Below, in pieces: positions 23,801 through 33,631 of a DNA stretch of 64,000 nucleotides (positions are counted from its first letter, which is position 1; every line of letters starts with the position of its first letter). A model generated the notes under the pieces. It saw nothing but the letters and a program-made list of their open reading frames with translations, was not told the DNA's origin and did no database searches. The position numbers were made by a program, and so were the translations under genes. This DNA comes from Bilabrum cf. latius (lineage: Eukaryota; Bigyra: Bicosoecida; Bigyra; Bicosoecida): assembly GCA_965178125.1 (NCBI GenBank), contig OZ237769.1:62001-126000 (forward strand), written 5' to 3'.

Positions 23801-24963
23801 CTCACGATGACCTTCCTGTAGTCGCTGTGTCCCGCCACAAACTCGTCCCTGCCCTCGCCTATGTCCCCGTGCATCTTGTACAGCCGGGGCCGGGTCCTCC
23901 CCGCCCTCAGCTCGGCGAACAGCCGCCGCACATCCTTGCGGTAGTAAACTGGCATGCGCGCGGAGGAGGAGTGCAGGAAGCGCGCGGTGGCGTGCGGCCT
24001 GGCAATATCGTCACAGTGGTCCCTCACATGCGCATAGGCGGCCTCCAGCAGCAAGTCCCAGTTGGTGGTGCACACCAGCTGAAAGGGTCCGGTCGCGATG
24101 GCCTTCTGCAGGCGGAGCGCCCCGCTGTCTGCAAGCACCCTGGAGACCTCGTCGATCCCGCAGGCCCGCAGCCTCCTCACGGTCCACTCGACCGGGTCGC
24201 GCTCCAGGTCCGCCCGAGCCTACTTCAAAGAGGCCCATCGGTCCTCCAGCTCCGACAGCTCCTGGAACGCGCCCGCCAACCCGCTGCTCATGGGCCTGTC
24301 CAACGTACCCGCGCCAGAAGCAGCTCTCACGGCCGGCGTATCGTCTGGAATGGCAGTCTGAGCCCGGAGCACTCCAAGCCTGTCGCTGATCGATTTCAGC
24401 TCCCTCTCAGCCTCCGCCCGGGCATGCTTCACGGCGTGCAGCAGCATGGATCGGTGAATCACAGAGCGCGCACTTTCTCGAAATGCTTGCCTGCTAATGG
24501 CTTCGTGCAATACTTCAGTGATTAGCGTAAGGTCGGAGTTCATGCCCTTCAGCGCCTCATCGAAACCCTTCAGTGGGCGGCCGTCACGGTCGTGAGTCTC
24601 GGGGGCCCAAGTAAACGATGTCATCGCCCTCGTGGCGCTCGATCGCCCCGCGGACAGTCTTTGCGCGCGGCCTTGGTCGCATTCAGGCGCGCTTGGCCGC
24701 GGCTAGTCCGGGCAATGCTGCTCCTTTGCGAGCTCGACAAGGCGCTCCGTCTGGGCGTCGTACTCGTCCTCGTCCTCGTCAGCAGTCGCTGGAGGGACCA
24801 TACCATTCATATTCCAAACAAGCCGCAGGAACGGATTCCAGGTGGGGACAATACTAGCCGATGCGCCAGATCCTAGGAACGGAACGACGGCTCGAGCTTT
24901 GACCCGCTGCTGCAGCAGCCGCCAGGAGCCAGCAGGCATCTCGAAGGCAGGAACGGGCTCCAT
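17803..24963 (-). CDS. Giant SIR2-like domain protein (2,386 residues)
   Basis: One minus-strand frame of 2,387 codons runs from ATG 24963 to TGA at 17803, with 15 TAG and no TAA or TGA. The N-terminal 450 residues carry a SIR2-like (SIR2_2 type) fold: AVVPFLGSGASASIVPTWN at residues 27-45, then LVCTTNWDLLLEAAY near 300, LYKMHGDIGEG near 362 and LLFYGHSLTDKD near 408. These carry the NAD-site Gly-rich loop, the Asn of TTN-(Y/W)-D and the catalytic-type His. Such domains are often NAD hydrolases in cell-defence proteins; activity here is inference. A charged helical region, an unrecognised block (PAGCTYKGGVVPGSKVRILF) and another (WWRRFRGWERRAAAAFDLEV) follow, then Ser/Gly-rich sequence. The C-terminus has four copies of a 9-residue repeat whose Gln is TAG each time, then an acidic tail. 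No introns are seen. Confidence 0.8.
17872..17988 (-). repeat. 27-bp minisatellite with one TAG codon per unit
   Basis: Four units in the 3' end of the SIR2-like gene encode variants of PLVKPEGGQ. The Gln is TAG in all four, at plus-strand positions 17962, 17935, 17908 and 17881, exactly 27 bp apart and in frame. The frame continues to a TGA 78 bp after the last TAG codon begins (17803). Confidence 0.92.
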
Positions 24964-25182
24964 ACCAAGCGAGTTCTCGCTTCAGATTATAGCGAGAAGG
25001 CGTGTAAACAATAGTGCTGTGCTGGGAATTCGGTTCCGGTGCAGCGGAACGGAACCACACCGGCGGGCCGTCACGGTCGCCGGCGGCGCCGCGGGTGCAG
25101 GGGTGTCCATTCACCATGATCGTCAATGGTACATTACGCTGAGCTACAAGAATACGACCGCTCGACTTAATCCGATTCTTTA
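24964..25182. other. Short spacer between two minus-strand genes
   Basis: 219 bp between the DNAAF5 stop and the SIR2-like gene start. It should contain the DNAAF5 3' end and the SIR2-like promoter. A small imperfect inverted pair (ggttccg / cggaacc) lies around 25030-25055. No gene is seen. Confidence 0.4.
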
Positions 25183-28100
25183 TCACTTGCTGTCAAGAAG
25201 ACTCTCCGCATACGCCGCCACTCGATCACACAGGTCTGGCGAGCGGTGCCTGGCCCTGTGCTCGGCACACACCTTCCGCACGTACTCCGGATCTGCCCGC
25301 GCGGCTGTCCTAAGCCCAAGCTCGCACGCGGCCTGCACCTCCCGGTCAGGATCATCCGCATGCAGCGCCAGCGTGTCCGCCGTGAGCTCCACCGGCTGCC
25401 CCCGGATCGCCGATGGCCGCGCAAGCCGCAGCAGCAGGGCCGCGGCACAGGCCCCGTCCACTCTCAGCTCGTCGTGCGCATCGTCCAGCCGCTGCAGCAG
25501 GGGGTGGCACACAGAGCGCACCCCCTCGTCCGTCAGACGCACGCCCGCGGCCGCCGCCGCCCGCAGCACAGCCGCCATCAGCCTCACCGCCGCTTTTCGC
25601 GTGCGGCCGTCTTCGTCATCGAGGGCTGATCCCGCCGCTTTCAGCAGCACGCCAGCACACGCCGCCCCTGCCTGGTGCCCCTGCAGCCCCACCCCGCCTT
25701 CGCTCCCAGGGAACAAACGGCCCGCATCGTCCTCCTTGACCTCCATCTTCTCCTCCTCCTCGCGGTTCACCTTACCGCTCCGCTGGTCCCGTGGGGTCCA
25801 GCCGGGCCAGACTCTATTCAAGCCAAGCCCCAGGGCCGCCCGCAGCGGCTCCCTCCCCGCCGGCCCCAGGATCCCGGCCTCCACCAGCCGCAGGGCAGCT
25901 GTGAGTGCCAGCCGCCGCAGGGTGGCTGCCTCGGCCCCTGGCCTCCACGCTGCGGCGGGGGCCAGCCCGTCCCGAAGCAGCGCCAGCGCACCGGGGACCA
26001 GGGCCACGGCGGCCCTGTCGGCGGTGACCAACGTTGGCGGCAGCAGCAGGGGCTGTCCCCCGAGCCATCGACCGAACGATGCACCAGCGCCGGCATGCAC
26101 ATCGCCCCGACTGACATCCGCCGCGCCTGCACCGCCCCCAGCCCCAGCCGGGCCTTCTCCTGCCTTCCCCTTCCCCGAGTCGCCTGCACCTGCCCCTGCC
26201 GCCGCCCCCGCAGCATCCGCAGCCGCGTCCCTGCCCCTAAGGTGTGCCAAGGCAGCGATGGCAGCCAGCCGGGCGTCTTCGTGGGCGGAAGCGGCAGGGG
26301 ACGCAGATGATCCCGCGGTGTCTGCCGGCGGAGCCTTGCCCGCGGCAGGATCGGCCATCACTGGGTGCCCCGCCTGGCTCCGGGTCACCACCTTTGCCCG
26401 CTGCTGCTGGGCCTGGGCCAGCGCGTCGCCAACGTCGAACAGGAGCGCCAGCATCGCGCCGCGGAGCGCGCTCGGTCGCGTGGGTCGCAGCGCGTGCAGC
26501 GCAATGCGCACGATGGCAGTGGGGCGCGCGGACCCCGCCCCAGGTCGAGCTACAGCCTCTGGGGCAGTCCGCAGCAGCGCCGCCAAGCCCCTGAACGTGG
26601 ACGAGCGCGGCGACCAGCCATCTGTGGCTGCATCCCGCTCGGCGGCTTTAACCACCCCCTCGGCGCTATCGTGGATCAGGCTCGCGCAAGCCTCCCGCCC
26701 ATCCGGGATCGCAGACCCGCCGGTGGCACCCCCGCCTGCACCCGCCCCTGCGTGTGCCAGCCTGCAGATGCAGACAGCCGCTCCCCGCGCCACTGCAAGG
26801 GGACCCTCCGCCTCGCCACCCCTTGCCCCGGGGTGAGGCAAAGAGGGCCGCAGGAGAGGCAGCAGCGCCCTGCAGAGCGGAAGCCGCACAGCCGCTGCCG
26901 CGAGCGGGCTGCCTTTGGCCAGGTGATCCAGATCGGTGCCAGTGTCACTCCCCCCCGCGTAGGCTGCAGCAAAGGTCTCTGCGCTGGCCCAGGCTTTCTC
27001 CACTGGAGCCTGCTTCCCAGCAGCGCTGCTTTTTCCCTAAGACACCGCTCCCTCCGCAGAGGGTTCTGCATCTGCACCAGTCCCGCTCTCGGCGGCCCTG
27101 GACTCGCCCGCTGCTGCCGGCCGCTCTACGGGATCCTCGCGGCCTCCCGCCTCGCCGGCTCGGATGACAGCCAGCGCACCTCCCACCACAGCGGCGCCCA
27201 TGCCCACCACGGGCCCACCGTCCCCCGCCCCTCTCTCCTCCCCCCCTTCGAGCAATCCCGCGCTGCCAAGAGCCCCGGCCAGCGCAGGCAGCACCGGCGC
27301 TGCCTGTCGCCCGCCCATCCCGTCCAGCACCCACCCGGCTGCTCGAATGGCCCTGCCCCGCTGGGCGATCGGGACCACCCTCCCATCTCCAGACACCCCT
27401 GCTGCTGCCCCCTTGGACTCCGAGGCCTCCTCCTTGCGCCCTCCCCTGGCTTGCCCCTCAATCAGGGGACAGGCCCTCTCCAGCAACACCCACTCCCCAC
27501 ACCTGGCGCCCAGCAGAGCGCCGGCATCCCGCAGCAGGGGACCCACCTCGACCTCCCCCGCGCGATCCGCAACGCCCTCCAGCACGTCCCACACCACCCC
27601 CGCACACCCGGCCAGGGCAGTCTACCCGCTGACTGCCACCAGCACCCGCAGCAGCCGCGCCCCGCTGGCGCGCTGGTCTGCCTGCCAGGAGGTCGCCCCG
27701 CTGGCCGCCTGCCGGACCAGCTGTCTGCATGCGGCTCCCACGAGAGCCCCCAAAGCAGCGGAGGGGGGCCCGCAGCGCGCCTGCTGCTGCTGCTGCTGCT
27801 GCTGCTGGGCACTATCAACGGCTTCCTTGCCTTCCACCGTGCTTGCGCTCGTTCCAGATGCGCTTGGATTCGGTCCAGCCACGCCGCAGAACGGAAACGG
27901 CAGCTCGATGGCAGCAGGCCCGCTGGAACATGCACCCCCTTCGGACACGCAAGCCCCCGTCTCTGCGGCCCACGCAGATGCGACCCCTTCTGCTCTGCTG
28001 CGGCCCAGTGCTGCCACCTCGGGCGAAGGGTCCTGGGTCAGGCAGAGCAGCAGCGCCAGCAATCGCAGCGGGACAGACCTCTCTGCGGCCCTGGAAGCGC

Positions 28101-29221
28101 CTCCGTCCACCGCTCCGGCTGCGCCTGCACCTGCACCACCGGTCACTCTATCGGAGGCCCCACCAGCGGCAGGTGCCACTGCCCCGGCGAGTCCCAGCGG
28201 ACCGGGCCCCAGCCCCAGCAGCAGCTCTGCCGCTGTCCTCGCCAGCTCCAATCGCGCCCCCACTGACCTGTCGCCCTCCATCTTCACCAGCGCGGGCAGC
28301 ACCACCTCCACGGCGATCTTGCTCCTTGCCTCCCCGCACAGGGGCAGGCACGAGCCCAGGGCCCGGGCCCCTGCCGCCCGCACGGCAGCCCGCTGGTGCC
28401 CGCAGCACGCTGCCAGGGCCCCGCACACGCGGCCCATCACAGCGTGCAGGTGCAGTCGCAGCCCCATGCCCGGTCTGCAGGCCAGCAGCGCCGCGTCCGT
28501 CGCAAGCATCTTGGCCTCTGGAAAAGCGTCCAGTGCTGCGTGCTCCAGCACCTTGCCTAGCTCCCCCACACGAGAGGCCAGCACAGAGGCCAGCGCGGGG
28601 GGTGCAGAGGGCAGCGCCAGCAAGCAGCGGACGGCCCGCAGCAGGGCGCGCCTGACCTCCTCGGTGCCCTCCAGGGGGGGAGTGCTGCCCAGGCGATCCG
28701 ATGCAGCGACCAGGAGCGGGCCGGCGAGGATGGCAGTGCGGCTAGGGCCACCGGGCTGGGGAGCAGCGGCGCTCTGCCCACCTGCTAGCTTCACGTCGTG
28801 AGCCACTGCCGCCTGCGACACGAGAGCCAAAAGTTGAGCCGCGCCTTCCCGCACACCCTCGGCCGAATCAGACAATGCCGATGTCAATGCTGGAATACAA
28901 GCTTCGGCACGAACCCAGGCTTCCTAGTGCTGCGGCATGAAAATGGCAGTGCATGGCAGGCGAGGCGGCAGCGTCTAGCTAGCGAGGTATAGAAGCAACG
29001 GCAACTTGGGATGCCATAACTCTTACCTCAGCAGCATCGTGCGAGAGATGCAGCGCCTATAATTGTTCCTTAAGGATCCGCAGTCCAGTCATTCTTGTCG
29101 ACCTGTCTGCATCTCCAAGGGAGTTCAAAGCCCTGCGCAAGTTCGAGGACTGCACGGGTCCCGCAGCTGCATTGATAGAGCCACTATCATGCCCCGAGGA
29201 GAGAGGTACATCATCAGACAT
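25183..29221 (-). CDS. DNAAF5: Dynein axonemal assembly factor 5 (HEATR2-like HEAT-repeat protein)
   Basis: HEAT-repeat scaffold for cytoplasmic assembly of axonemal dynein. Exon 1 is 29221-29027, the intron 97 bp (gtaaga ... ccgcag), exon 2 28929-25183 (TGA); about 1,313 residues. Helical repeats fill the protein, for example LRRALNSLGDADRSTRMTGL, IPALTSALSDSAEGVREGAA, HLHAVMGRVCGALAACCGHQ and RLDDAHDELRVDGACAAALL. The order (N-terminal LL..L repeats, a middle FPEAKMLATDAALLA segment matching the FPEVK region of HEATR2, and the C-terminal LLQRLDDAHDE) supports HEATR2 over a generic HEAT protein. Low-complexity Ala/Gly loops make it longer than the human protein (855 residues). A run of about nine Gln, all CAG, lies near 27780. 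Four TAG codons are read as Gln (29057, 28924, 27622, 27037). A different HEAT protein remains possible. Confidence 0.68.
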
Positions 29222-29331
29222 AACAAAATTGATCTGTGATGCTTGCTATAACCAACACAATTTTCGTGGTGCGGATACGGTCCGTTGCGGGCCACGGCCG
29301 CAAACACGATACCAAACCGGAATCCTACTAG

Positions 29332-31017
29332 TCATCGCAGCCCGCCGGCGAACAGCCACGACGCTTGCGACAGAGCGCCCCCTGATGCCATGTGCTCGTG
29401 GCGCTTGATGCACCCGCTGGATTCCCTCCCGCTAGCCCCCTCTTTTTCCTCGCTGCCAGCCGCCTCCGCTCCCGGCTTGGCGGGCCACTCCTGCCCGATC
29501 CGAGGCCCCAGCCCCCGATGGACCGCCCCCGGGGCCCCCGCCCCCGCTGCCACGAGAAACGGCAAGAAGTGTTCTGGGCTCGGGTGCATTGTCCCCGCAT
29601 GCGGGCCCAGCGACTGCCACTGCGCCAGCTCACGGGCCGCGACCGCCGCTCCATCCACTCCCCCCTTGGCCCCTGCCTCTCCCTCTGCATCTGCATCCCT
29701 GGCCATTGGCTCGACCAGCCGGCTGAACCTCGTGTCCAGCCATGTCTCAAACTCTCGGGCCCAAGAAAACACGCTCCCATGTCTCATTGGGGTTGGATCC
29801 GGGGGATCCTCTCGCTTCAACCGGTCAAACCCGCTGCCTAGCCGATGCCCCGCGGACCCACTGCCCACGATGAGCACTCCTTGTTCCCTGAGGGGGGCCA
29901 GGGCCGCCCCCATCCTCAAGTGGTCGTCCCCTCTGAGCCCAGGGTGCAGGGAGAGCACTGCCACGGGAATAGGGTGGGATTTGCTCTCCTCCTCTTTGTC
30001 AGTCCTGCCCTCCTTGTCCTCTTTGTCAGTCCTGCCCTCCTTGTCCTCTTTGTCAGTCCTGCCCTCCTTGTCCTCTTTGTCAGTCCTGCCCTCCTTGTCC
30101 TCTTTGTCAGTCCTGCCCTCCTTGTCCTCTTTGCCAGTCCTGCCCTCCTTGTCCTCTTTGTCAGTCCTGCCCTCCTTGTCCTCTTTGTCAGTCCTGCCCT
30201 CCTTGTCCTCTTTGTCAGTCCTGCCCTCCTTCTGCTTCTTGTAGTACCCCTGGCTCATGGCTAGCAAGGGCACGAACACCCCGTGGTCCCATCCACGGGC
30301 ATCGTCCTCCCATGTGCTGGCCCCCGCCTCCTGCCGCAGCAGCCGCAGCGCCTCGCGTGCCACGCCCAGTGCCACCGGGTGTCTCTTGGGGTCAACCGAT
30401 ACCCTGAAGGAGTCGGGGGGAAAGCCGTAGTAGTCGAACAGCAGACGGGGACTTGAGAGCGTGCTCGCCGCGATGCTAGATGCAGCCATGCTCGCCTCAG
30501 GCCGCTCCCGAGCACTTGCTCTGCTCCCATCATGATCAGCCTCGCTGGTGCCAGCACCGGCTTTTGGCGCGGCCAACACTTCGGAGCTGTTTGATTCTAT
30601 TGGATGCGCCACGGCTCCTTTTGATTATGCTGTTTTATCAAGTCCATCCCTCGCTCCACCCGCCGAGGCGCCGTCCTTTTCGTCGTCCGACGACGGTACG
30701 GTGATGGGCTGCCCGCGATGGCCACCCTGCACTGCAGCGCTCCAGCCCGAGGAACGAAGCTCTCGAGGAGTGCCGTCTCTGACTGGCTTGTGAGGTGCAT
30801 CCCAGTGCGCAGAAACGAAGAGAATAGCCTTCACATCGCCGTGCTTCTTCTGCACGTCCCGAATCAATCCACCCAGCGAGCGCGCGGTGGACTGGCCAGG
30901 GCCGAGGTAGCCGAATCCAAGATCCAAGCCATTCGCGATTCCAAATGAAGGACCGCCACCGTGTGAAAGTCCTACGGCTGGAAGACTGTCAGGTTCACTC
31001 GTTGAAATGGCTGCCAT
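29332..31017 (-). CDS. LigB / DODA-family extradiol ring-cleavage dioxygenase with one in-frame TAA
   Basis: Non-heme iron or zinc dioxygenase of the 4,5-DOPA extradiol dioxygenase type. The frame runs from ATG 31017 to TGA at 29332 (561 residues). Upstream of the anomaly are VGLSHGGGPSFGIA and AILFVSAHWDAP (metal His). Downstream are LLFDYYGFPPDSF, GWDHGVFVPL (His), PVAVLSLHPGL, GVLIVGSGSAGH and MHPSPEHFLPFLVAAGA (His). A TAA at 30625-30627 lies in a roughly 100-residue Ser/Ala/Asp-rich insert between the halves of the active site. I find no plausible intron to remove it: no CGCAG acceptor and no GTRAG donor there. A second insert contains eight copies of DKEDKEGRT between the third metal site and the next strand. 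Options are rare UAA readthrough, a sequencing error or a recent pseudogene. The family call is firm; functionality is not. Confidence 0.72.
29998..30236 (-). repeat. 27-bp minisatellite encoding DKEDKEGRT
   Basis: Eight full in-frame copies plus partial flanks lie inside the dioxygenase gene. One copy has Gly instead of the first Asp. The highly charged insertion separates two conserved core segments of the enzyme, so it must loop out if the protein folds. Confidence 0.9.
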
Positions 31018-31284
31018 CGAAATTGCGGGAATACTCTAGATCGATCTACTGCAACTGATACAAATACTTGCTATCACGGCATTCACAGCAGCAACACACG
31101 TACCCACAATATTACTAGAACTTGTTTATGCTAGATAATGCAAAAAGTAGTACCAACTAAACTCTACTTCCGAGCCGAAATGTGCCACATCCCGAACCCA
31201 AAGGTCGCCAGTATTGTACAGTGCGTTTTCACAAAATGATACCGGCGGAAGGATCTGGTTAAGTTCAAATACTTCTGAACGACA
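31018..31284. promoter_or_regulatory. Presumed bidirectional promoter between dioxygenase and GMP synthase
   Basis: 267 bp separate the divergent start codons at 31017 (minus) and 31285 (plus). The stretch is distinctly AT-richer than the flanking genes. No specific element is identified. Confidence 0.35.
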
Positions 31285-33383
31285 ATGGCCGGTGCAGCAG
31301 GAAGTGGTGCCGCAAGTGCAAAAGCTCCGGTGGAGCCGGAGGGACTTGGCGAAAGCCATGCAGGTCACGACCAAATTGCTATCCTTGACTTCGGGTCGCA
31401 ATACTCGCACCTCATCGCACGAAGAATTAGGGGTTAGGACCACACTAAGCGGACTGCCTGCTTCTTGGCTTGCTTAATTATACATTTATGCAATCATTAC
31501 ATAGTTGCTGCCATTCGCAGAGCTCGGAGTGTACTGTGAAATGCACTCTTGCCTGATCAGCGCTGAGGACCTGTTTGCCGAGCCGAAGGGATCCAGCATC
31601 AAGGGCGTTATCTTTAGCGGCGGGCCATTCTCTGTATACGAAGATGGCGCACCTCATGTGGATGAAGGTATGTGTTCCCCATCGCATTCCAAGTCGATCG
31701 TTTCAATCGGGTCGCGGAGCACAGTTGCACTTGTATCGGCCAAGGTGCGATCGGCCCGTCCACTCAAATCTCGTGTTGACTCGCAGGAATCTTGAAAGTC
31801 ATCGAGGAAAAGAAGTTGCCACTTCTAGGAATTTGCTACGGCTTCTAGGAACTCGTGAGAAAAGCCAGCGTGCTGTTTTGCATGCTCCGTGCCCACTGCA
31901 GTGCCTCTCGCGCTACCGTGCACACGCGGCAAACGGGATTAGCAAGCAGTGCCATGCGGGCTTTCAATTAGTATTACGCGCGTATTATTCGCAGATGCAC
32001 CGCGGCGGAGGCAAGGTGGAGGCAGCATCGGAGAGGGAGTATGGGCACGCCGTGCTGGACCTGGCGGACGGAGCCGAGAAGACGCAGCTGCTCGGGGCAG
32101 TGCTGGAGGGACAGGCCAAGGCTGCAGAGGCGGCCAAGGAGCAGGGCGCGGCCGCCCCCGCCCCCGGCGTGCAGGTGTGGATGTCCCACGGTGACAAGGT
32201 GACGGCACTGGCGGAGGGATGGGAGACTCTGGCCAAGACGAGGGACTGCGCCCAGGCTGTGGCGTGGTGCCCCAGCAAGCGGAGGTACGGGATCTAGTTC
32301 CACCCGGAGGTCTCCCATACCCCCTGCGGCTTGGACATCCTCCGTGGGTTTGTGCTGGGCGAGTGCACGTGCGGGGCGGACTGGAGCATGAGCGCCTTTC
32401 TGGACGAGGCCGTCAAGGAGATCAGGGCCAAGGTGGGCGAGGAGGCCCACGTGATTGGGGCTGTGTCAGGGGGCGTGGACAGCACGGTGGCGGCCGTGCT
32501 GATGAACCGTGCCATCGGCAAGCGGTTCCACGCCGTCATGGTAGACAACGGGCTGCTGCGGCTGGACGAGGCCGCCCAGTGCAAGCAGAGGCTGGGTGAC
32601 GAGTGCGGGGTGGACATCACCGTGGTGGACGCGTCGGAGCGATTCCTGGGGGAGCTGGCCGGGGTGGACGACCCGGAGCGGAAAAGGAAGATCATCGGCA
32701 ACACGTTCATCCACATCTTCGAGGCCGAGGCGGAGTCCATCGACAAGAGGGTCAAGGAGGAGGCGGGCAAGAAAGAGGGGGGCGAGTCTCTTGTGCAATT
32801 CCTGCTGCAAGGGACGCTGTACCCCGACGTGATCGAGAGCGTGTCCTTCAAGGGGCCCAGCGCGACCATCAAGTCGCACCACAACGTGGGGGGGCTGCTG
32901 GACCACATGAAGCTGGGGCTCATCGAGCCGCTGAGGGAGCTCTTCAAGGATGAGGTGCGGGCCTTGGGCATGGAGATGGGGCTGCCCAGGAGCAGCGTGT
33001 TCAGGCACCCTTTCCCCGGGCCCGGGCTGGCCATCCGCGTGCTGGGTGCGGTGTCCAAGGAGTCGTGCGACATCTTGCGTCAGGCCGACAAGATCTATCT
33101 CGACGAGCTGCACGCATCGGGGGAGTACGACAAGATCGGGCAGGCATTCGCGGTGCTGCTGCCCTGCAAGAGCGTGGGCGTGATGGGAGACGGGCGCACG
33201 TACGAGCAGGTCGTGGCTCTGCGCGCAGCTGCCACGACTGACTTTATGACGGCGGACTGGCACCGCATGCCTTATGAGGTGCTGGCCAAGTCGAGCACGA
33301 GGATCATCAACGAGGTTAAGGGGGTCAACAGGGTGTGCTACGATGTGAGCTCCAAGCCGCCGGCCACCATCGAATGGGAGTGA
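31285..33383 (+). CDS. GMPS: GMP synthase (glutamine-hydrolysing)
   Basis: Converts XMP to GMP using glutamine and ATP. Four exons: 31285-31432, 31521-31667, 31787-31854 and 31995-33383 (TGA), 583 residues. Introns are 88, 119 and 140 bp, all with cgcag acceptors. The class-I amidotransferase domain starts [17 protein letters not shown] and continues [24 protein letters not shown] and [12 protein letters not shown] with the catalytic Cys. Its glutaminase His/Glu motif is [12 protein letters not shown]. Both marked Gln residues are TAG (31846 and 32295). The ATP pyrophosphatase domain has [14 protein letters not shown]. The dimerisation domain has [14 protein letters not shown] and [20 protein letters not shown], and the C-terminus is the canonical PPATIEWE. 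Splice phases were checked: phase 1, 1 and 0. Every catalytic motif is intact once TAG is Gln. One of the clearest genes in the window. Confidence 0.97.
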
Positions 33384-33631
33384 TCGCCGATCCTGGATCG
33401 GAGTGCATAGATGCCGCGGAGTGTACGAGCGGGCCTTGCTATACCTTTTGGGGCTTGCCGTGCCGTTATTAATACTAGTACGATCACAAACGTAACCAAT
33501 GTAGTACCCTGTATACCCTGATCCTCGATTGGCGATAGCACACGCAGCTACAAACTCCCGGATTCCCCGCGGGCCGAATGATCCCGTGCTCCAGTGAATC
33601 CAGCAGCCTGACACTACAGTGCAGTGCAACT

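Noticed and set aside
25246-28801. Long plus-strand ORFs opposite DNAAF5
   Set aside because: They are Pro/Arg/Ala-rich shadows caused by high GC content; the minus strand carries HEAT repeats and a consistent spliced gene.
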